Assembly: GCA_937892655.1 (NCBI GenBank)
Contig: CALBJC010000038.1
Span: 1-10,380, forward strand
Reading direction: 5' to 3'
Length of the DNA stretch: 10,380 nt
Source: an uncultured Clostridia bacterium
Lineage (GTDB): Bacteria > Bacillota > Clostridia > Oscillospirales > Ruminococcaceae
A program made the translations under genes and the position numbers. Shown one piece after another: positions 6,820 to 10,380 of this stretch (its first letter is position 1; each line of letters starts with the position of its first letter). The notes under the pieces are model-generated. The model saw nothing but the letters and a program-made list of their open reading frames with translations. It had not been told where the DNA came from and made no database searches.

Positions 6820-6848
6820 ATCGACAAAATATGCACCTGAAATATGAT
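6820..6848 (+). promoter_or_regulatory. spoIIE promoter with a Spo0A-box-like site over the -35
   Basis: TCGACA (6821-6826) and TATGAT (6843-6848) lie 16 bases apart and give a start near 6855 and a leader of about 35 bases. Read on the minus strand, 6826-6820 is TGTCGAT inside a TTTTGTCGATTTT context, six of seven bases of the 0A box TGTCGAA bound by phosphorylated Spo0A. In B. subtilis spoIIE is a Spo0A-activated gene, so the position over the -35 makes sense. Only one box is obvious. The promoter call is good; the 0A box is inference from motif and gene identity. Confidence 0.65.
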
Positions 6849-6889
6849 AAGCTTTAAATTATGTTGTTATATTATCAGGAGGTCATAAA

Positions 6890-9163
6890 ATGGAAAGACT
6901 CGTAAAAAATAAAAAGAATGAAAAGATTGATAAACTGATAAAAGAAAAAAGTATATTTTATTATCTGTTTACTGCATTATCCTGCGTTGTTTGTTCAGCT
7001 TCACATTTATTGGGATTTTTATCACCGATTAATGTGGCAATAATTGCCTTGTCAAAAAACAAATATGCAATATGCGGTTTTATAGCAAGCGGCTTTACAT
7101 ATCTTGTCACAGATAATTTTCTGAGCGGTCTTGCTTATCTTTGTGCAATGGCTATTATCATAGCGTATAAATCCTTCAAAGATGAAGATGAAAGTGAGGT
7201 AATGCTTGCTTTGATTTCATGCTCGGTAATTATAATTCTAGGTCTTGCAATTGATTATCTGGTTGGTAAAAGTGGCTCAGAACTTGTTTTCAGAATATCT
7301 TCTGCAATTATTTGTGCTGTTACAATTTATTTTACATATAATGTTAAAAACAACGCAGAGTCTTTAAGGATACTTGCAGTATCCGAAAAAAGCTATGCTT
7401 CGCTTGGAATAGTATTTGTACTACTGATTGCTACCTTATCAAGCATAAATATTCTTGTATTCAATGTCGGAAGAGTGATTGCCATTACTCTTGTTTTGCT
7501 TGCTGCAACAAAATACAGAATATATGGCGGTGTCATTATGGGCGCCTTAACATCCTGCGGAGTTATGCTATGTTCATCTCAGCTTGCGATAAACACTGTT
7601 TTACTATCAACCGCAGGAATGCTGTGTGGTGTTGTCACTATGATGGGTGGCTTTTTTGTTGCAATTGTATTTATGATTGTAAACATCGTAGGACTAATTA
7701 CTATCGGGATAAATGTAGATACAACAAATATGTTGTCTGATGCATTATTAGCGTCTGTTATTTATCTTGCAATTCCCGATAGGATAATAAATAAATTGAC
7801 ACAACTGGTAGGAATGGCAAACAGCTGTGATTATGGATTATCAAATGCTGCTTCAAGAATTGATTTTACATCTAAGGCAATATCGGAGGTTAAAATGCAG
7901 TTGAAGAAAATAACAAATATAGTTGACAGTAAAATTAAAAATCCCGACTATTCAGAAATGGTTTGCCAGAATGTCTGCAATCTTTGTCCTGATAATTATA
8001 AATGCTGGTCGCTCAACTATGAAAGAACAAATAAAGCGTTCGGTCATATATCTGAAAAATTAACGATGAATGGTAAAGTGGGCGTTGATTATTTACCAGA
8101 GCTTTCGTGGTGTACCTTCAAATCTACTATCCTCAACGAATTTTCGAGCGTTTATAATAAATCTAAATATGATCAGGTGTTATGTAATAAAAATCAGAAT
8201 GCCAAGGATGTTGTAATCGACCAGTTATCAATAATGGAAAGTATGCTTAATGATATCTCCGAAGATATAACGATGGATTATGTGCCTCAGAGGTATAAAA
8301 CCCTACAGCTTAATAAATACCTTTCCAAAGAACTTCAGGACAATTTCAGAGCTTGTGTCTATAATGACAACGATAATAATGTATATGTTGAAATATATAT
8401 TCCTGAAAGTTATAAATTTGACGAAATAAAGCTTTGCAACGATATATCAGATATATGCGAGTGTGAACTTGAAATGCCTACATCTGTAAAAATTAAAAAT
8501 CAGATAAAAATAACCCTTGCAGAAAAAATGCCATTGGAAATATCGCAAGAGGTTTGTCAGACGACATCGTCAAAGAGTGATTTTTCAGGAGACAGTTATG
8601 AGGTTGTTGACATTTCGAGTGTAGAAAAAGCAATAATTCTTTCTGATGGAATGGGTACAGGAAAACAAGCAAAAATTGATTCGATGATGGCAGTGAATTT
8701 TGCATCACGATTGTTAAGATCGGGATTTAAACCATCAACAATTGTGAGAATGATAAATTCAATGCTTTCAATTAAGGGATGGGATGAGAGCTTTGCAACT
8801 CTTGATATTGCACATATAAATCTGAAAAAACAAAGAGTAGAAATAATCAAAGCGGGTGCATTTCAATCTTTTATTATAAGAGGAAAAGAAATTATCAGAA
8901 TAAGTCAGACAACGCTGCCTCTCGGAATAATTTCAGAGGATGTTCCTGATGCAAAAAGATATTATGTTAAAAACGGTGATATACTGATAATGATGACAGA
9001 CGGTGTCTTAGCTGCGCTGGAAAATAGAATTGTAGAGTTTATTATTAAGAATACAGATTTGTCAGTAAAAGAAATAAACACAAAGATTATGGATATAATT
9101 TCAGCTAATAAATGTCAGAATTTTGATGATATTACAGTAATTGTATCCAAGTTTAATAATTAA
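6890..9163 (+). CDS. spoIIE: Stage II sporulation protein E, PP2C-type phosphatase
   Basis: A membrane phosphatase that in Bacillus sits at the polar septum and dephosphorylates SpoIIAA to switch on sigma-F in the forespore. The 757 residues are somewhat shorter than B. subtilis SpoIIE (827). After a basic tail, about ten hydrophobic spans fill residues 22-300, including FLSPINVAIIAL (43-54), typical of the family. A middle region (300-560) follows, with a cysteine cluster C359, C363, C366 and C372. The C-terminal PP2C domain (about 565-755) has the metal aspartates in SGDSYE (D568), LSDGMGTGKQAK (D586), MMTDGVL (D704) and FDDITVIV (D746/D747). All expected acidic ligands are present, so it should be active. 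ATG 6890 is set by a perfect AGGAGGT (6877-6883) 6 bases away. No clear terminator follows its stop. The gene marks the host as an endospore former or a recent descendant of one. Confidence 0.95.
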   Translation: MERLVKNKKNEKIDKLIKEKSIFYYLFTALSCVVCSASHLLGFLSPINVAIIALSKNKYAICGFIASGFTYLVTDNFLSGLAYLCAMAIIIAYKSFKDEDESEVMLALISCSVIIILGLAIDYLVGKSGSELVFRISSAIICAVTIYFTYNVKNNAESLRILAVSEKSYASLGIVFVLLIATLSSINILVFNVGRVIAITLVLLAATKYRIYGGVIMGALTSCGVMLCSSQLAINTVLLSTAGMLCGVVTMMGGFFVAIVFMIVNIVGLITIGINVDTTNMLSDALLASVIYLAIPDRIINKLTQLVGMANSCDYGLSNAASRIDFTSKAISEVKMQLKKITNIVDSKIKNPDYSEMVCQNVCNLCPDNYKCWSLNYERTNKAFGHISEKLTMNGKVGVDYLPELSWCTFKSTILNEFSSVYNKSKYDQVLCNKNQNAKDVVIDQLSIMESMLNDISEDITMDYVPQRYKTLQLNKYLSKELQDNFRACVYNDNDNNVYVEIYIPESYKFDEIKLCNDISDICECELEMPTSVKIKNQIKITLAEKMPLEISQEVCQTTSSKSDFSGDSYEVVDISSVEKAIILSDGMGTGKQAKIDSMMAVNFASRLLRSGFKPSTIVRMINSMLSIKGWDESFATLDIAHINLKKQRVEIIKAGAFQSFIIRGKEIIRISQTTLPLGIISEDVPDAKRYYVKNGDILIMMTDGVLAALENRIVEFIIKNTDLSVKEINTKIMDIISANKCQNFDDITVIVSKFNN

Positions 9164-9260
9164 ATTACAAAATATTGTTTTGAAAATTGAAAATGATGGT
9201 CATAATGCACAAATACGCCTGTTGAGATATGTAAAAATATTGGAAAATGAACAAAACCTA

Positions 9261-9289
9261 TTGCAAAATTATAAAAAATTAGGTAAAAT
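9261..9289 (+). promoter_or_regulatory. Candidate glgB promoter
   Basis: TTGCAA (9261-9266) and TAAAAT (9284-9289) are 17 bases apart; the -35 matches consensus at four of six bases and the -10 at five of six. A TATAAT overlaps at 9289-9294 but has no -35 at a suitable distance. The start would be near 9296, giving a leader of about 75 bases. In this AT-rich 208-base gap the call is tentative. Confidence 0.45.
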
Positions 9290-9303
9290 ATAATAAGACA
9301 TAT

Positions 9304-9349
9304 TGTACGAAAATTACGTTTTTTGAAAACGTGTTCGCAGTACATTTTT
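9304..9349 (+). promoter_or_regulatory. Hairpin in the glgB leader (terminator or attenuator-like)
   Basis: An inner 7-bp stem (ACGTTTT at 9316-9322 and AAAACGT at 9326-9332, 3-base loop) is enclosed by TGTAC (9304-9308) paired with GTACA (9340-9344), followed by five T (9345-9349). The outer sequences TATTGT (9301-9306) and ACAATA (9351-9356) offer an alternative pairing. It ends 7 bases before the GGGG of the glgB ribosome binding site. It may be the late terminator of spoIIE, a regulated leader of glgB, or both. Confidence 0.5.
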
Positions 9350-9371
9350 GACAATAGGGGATGATAACTAG

Positions 9372-10380
9372 ATGTCTAAGAAATTCAACAAGGCATATGA
9401 GCAGATAGTTTCGGATTTTTTTGCCGGAACTAACTATGATTGTGCGGATTTTTTTGGCTGTCATAAGGCTACTGTTGATGGAAATGAAGGTTATATTTTC
9501 AGAGTATGGGCGCCTAACGCCAAGAAAATTTCTGTGGTTGGTGATTTCAACGATTGGAATGAATCTGCCAACAAACTTGAAATGCTTGGAACAAGCGGTA
9601 TATGGGAAGTTTTTGTTCCTGGCCTTAAAACCTATGATACATATAAGTATTGTGTAGTAGGTGATAATGGTAAAAAGATGAAGGCTGACCCATTTGGCTT
9701 CCATACAGAATTAAAGCCTGCTACAGGTTCAAAGATTTTTGATATTGAAGGCTTTGAATGGACTGATTCAAAATGGCAGGAAAATAAAAAGACTGCTGAT
9801 CCATATAAATCTGCAATGAACATTTATGAGGTTCATATCGGTTCATGGAAAAAGCATGATAATGGTGCATTTTATAGCTATACAGATTTTGCTGATGCGA
9901 TTATACCATATCTTCAGGAAATGTCATATACTCATATTGAGTTTATGCCTTTAGCAGAGTTTCCGTTTGATGGTTCATGGGGTTATCAGGTAATAGGTTA
10001 CTATGCTCCTACATCAAGATTTGGTACTCCTCATGATTTCATGAAGATGATCGATAAATTCCATAATGCTGGTATAGCAGTTATTCTTGACTGGGTACCG
10101 GCTCATTTTCCAAGAGATGAAGCTGGCTTATTCCAATGGGATGGTTCACCACTTTATGAATATAAAGACCCTCGTAAGGGTGAGCATCGTTCATGGGGTA
10201 CTTGCGTATTCGACTATGGCAGAACGGAAGTTAAGAGCTATCTTATTTCAAATGCTTTATTCTGGCTTGAAAAGTATCATATTGACGGATTAAGAGTTGA
10301 TGCTGTAGCTTCTATGCTCTATCTTGACTATGACAGACGGGACGGTGAATGGATAGCTAACGAAAATGGTGGCAATGAGC
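9372..10380 (+). CDS. glgB: 1,4-alpha-glucan branching enzyme (3' partial)
   Basis: A cytoplasmic GH13 enzyme that cuts an alpha-1,4 glucan chain and re-attaches it in alpha-1,6 linkage to branch glycogen. 336 residues are visible out of about 630-640 usual, and the frame is open to the right edge. An N-terminal glycogen-binding beta-sandwich is seen (GYIFRVWAPNAKKISVVGDFNDW, 40-62). Then comes the GH13 barrel with YEVHIGSW (152-159), the substrate loop PFDGSWGYQVIGYYAPTSRFG (198-218), DWVPAHF (240-246) and GLRVDAVASMLYLDY (306-320), in which D310 is the catalytic nucleophile. The acid Glu would lie beyond the window. ATG 9372 fits relatives; its ribosome site (AGGGG, 9356-9360) is 11 bases away, longer than for other genes here. 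Other glycogen genes may follow outside the window. Confidence 0.96.
   Translation, partial: MSKKFNKAYEQIVSDFFAGTNYDCADFFGCHKATVDGNEGYIFRVWAPNAKKISVVGDFNDWNESANKLEMLGTSGIWEVFVPGLKTYDTYKYCVVGDNGKKMKADPFGFHTELKPATGSKIFDIEGFEWTDSKWQENKKTADPYKSAMNIYEVHIGSWKKHDNGAFYSYTDFADAIIPYLQEMSYTHIEFMPLAEFPFDGSWGYQVIGYYAPTSRFGTPHDFMKMIDKFHNAGIAVILDWVPAHFPRDEAGLFQWDGSPLYEYKDPRKGEHRSWGTCVFDYGRTEVKSYLISNALFWLEKYHIDGLRVDAVASMLYLDYDRRDGEWIANENGGNE

Noticed and set aside
9230..9330. Sporulation sigma-E promoter before glgB
   Set aside because: GACATATT at 9297-9304 resembles a -35, but nothing like CATACAAT follows at 13-15 bases; the AAATATT at 9234-9240 also lacks a matching -10.
9279..9704. A 141-codon open frame on the minus strand, opposite the glgB start
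   Set aside because: It overlaps the clear GlgB N-terminal domain and its leader, shows no family resemblance, and looks like an antisense shadow.
1..10380. CRISPR array, transposon ends, tRNA or phage genes
   Set aside because: I saw no regularly spaced repeats, transposase motifs, cloverleaf sequences or integrase genes anywhere in the window.

Overview
The window looks like ordinary chromosomal DNA from an AT-rich, low-GC Gram-positive, endospore-forming anaerobe in the class Clostridia, possibly a gut Ruminococcus/Oscillospiraceae type. The evidence is a recognisable spoIIE (sporulation phosphatase), a pyruvate formate-lyase system with its activating enzyme (an anaerobic fermentative lifestyle), strong AGGAGG-type ribosome binding sites, consensus sigma-A promoters and simple intrinsic terminators. 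The family-level placement is inference.

Layout. Bases 1-1655 (+) hold the 3'-truncated view of a short operon: a SulP-family anion transporter that enters from the left edge, then a 55-residue DUF3006-like protein that was easy to miss, closed by a strong terminator. Bases 1693-2534 (+) hold a single-gene unit: a perfect-consensus promoter drives a NodB-type polysaccharide deacetylase lipoprotein. A bidirectional terminator at 2538-2570 separates it from the convergent pflB-pflA operon on the minus strand (5572 down to 2570). pflB comes first, then a terminator-like hairpin, then pflA. The 344-base divergent region 5573-5916 carries the pflB promoter, two inverted repeats in the pflB leader, and the rsmA promoter. 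Bases 5917-6777 (+) encode RsmA/KsgA (16S rRNA dimethyltransferase), followed by a terminator. Bases 6890-9163 (+) encode SpoIIE, behind a promoter whose -35 region contains a Spo0A-box-like sequence. Bases 9372-10380 (+) encode the N-terminal half of the glycogen branching enzyme GlgB, which runs off the right edge, preceded by a structured leader.

How the genes relate. These are mostly independent transcription units. The only clear functional pair is PflB/PflA, in which the radical-SAM enzyme PflA installs the glycyl radical on PflB. Five genes (pflB, pflA, rsmA, spoIIE, glgB) can be named with confidence from family motifs. Substrates of the SulP transporter and the deacetylase cannot be set from the sequence.

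I found no mobile element, CRISPR array, tRNA, rRNA or phage gene, and no convincing new multi-gene system. What deserves a second look is regulatory: the two palindromes in the pflB leader, the hairpin between pflB and pflA, the Spo0A-box-like site at spoIIE and the hairpin leader of glgB.
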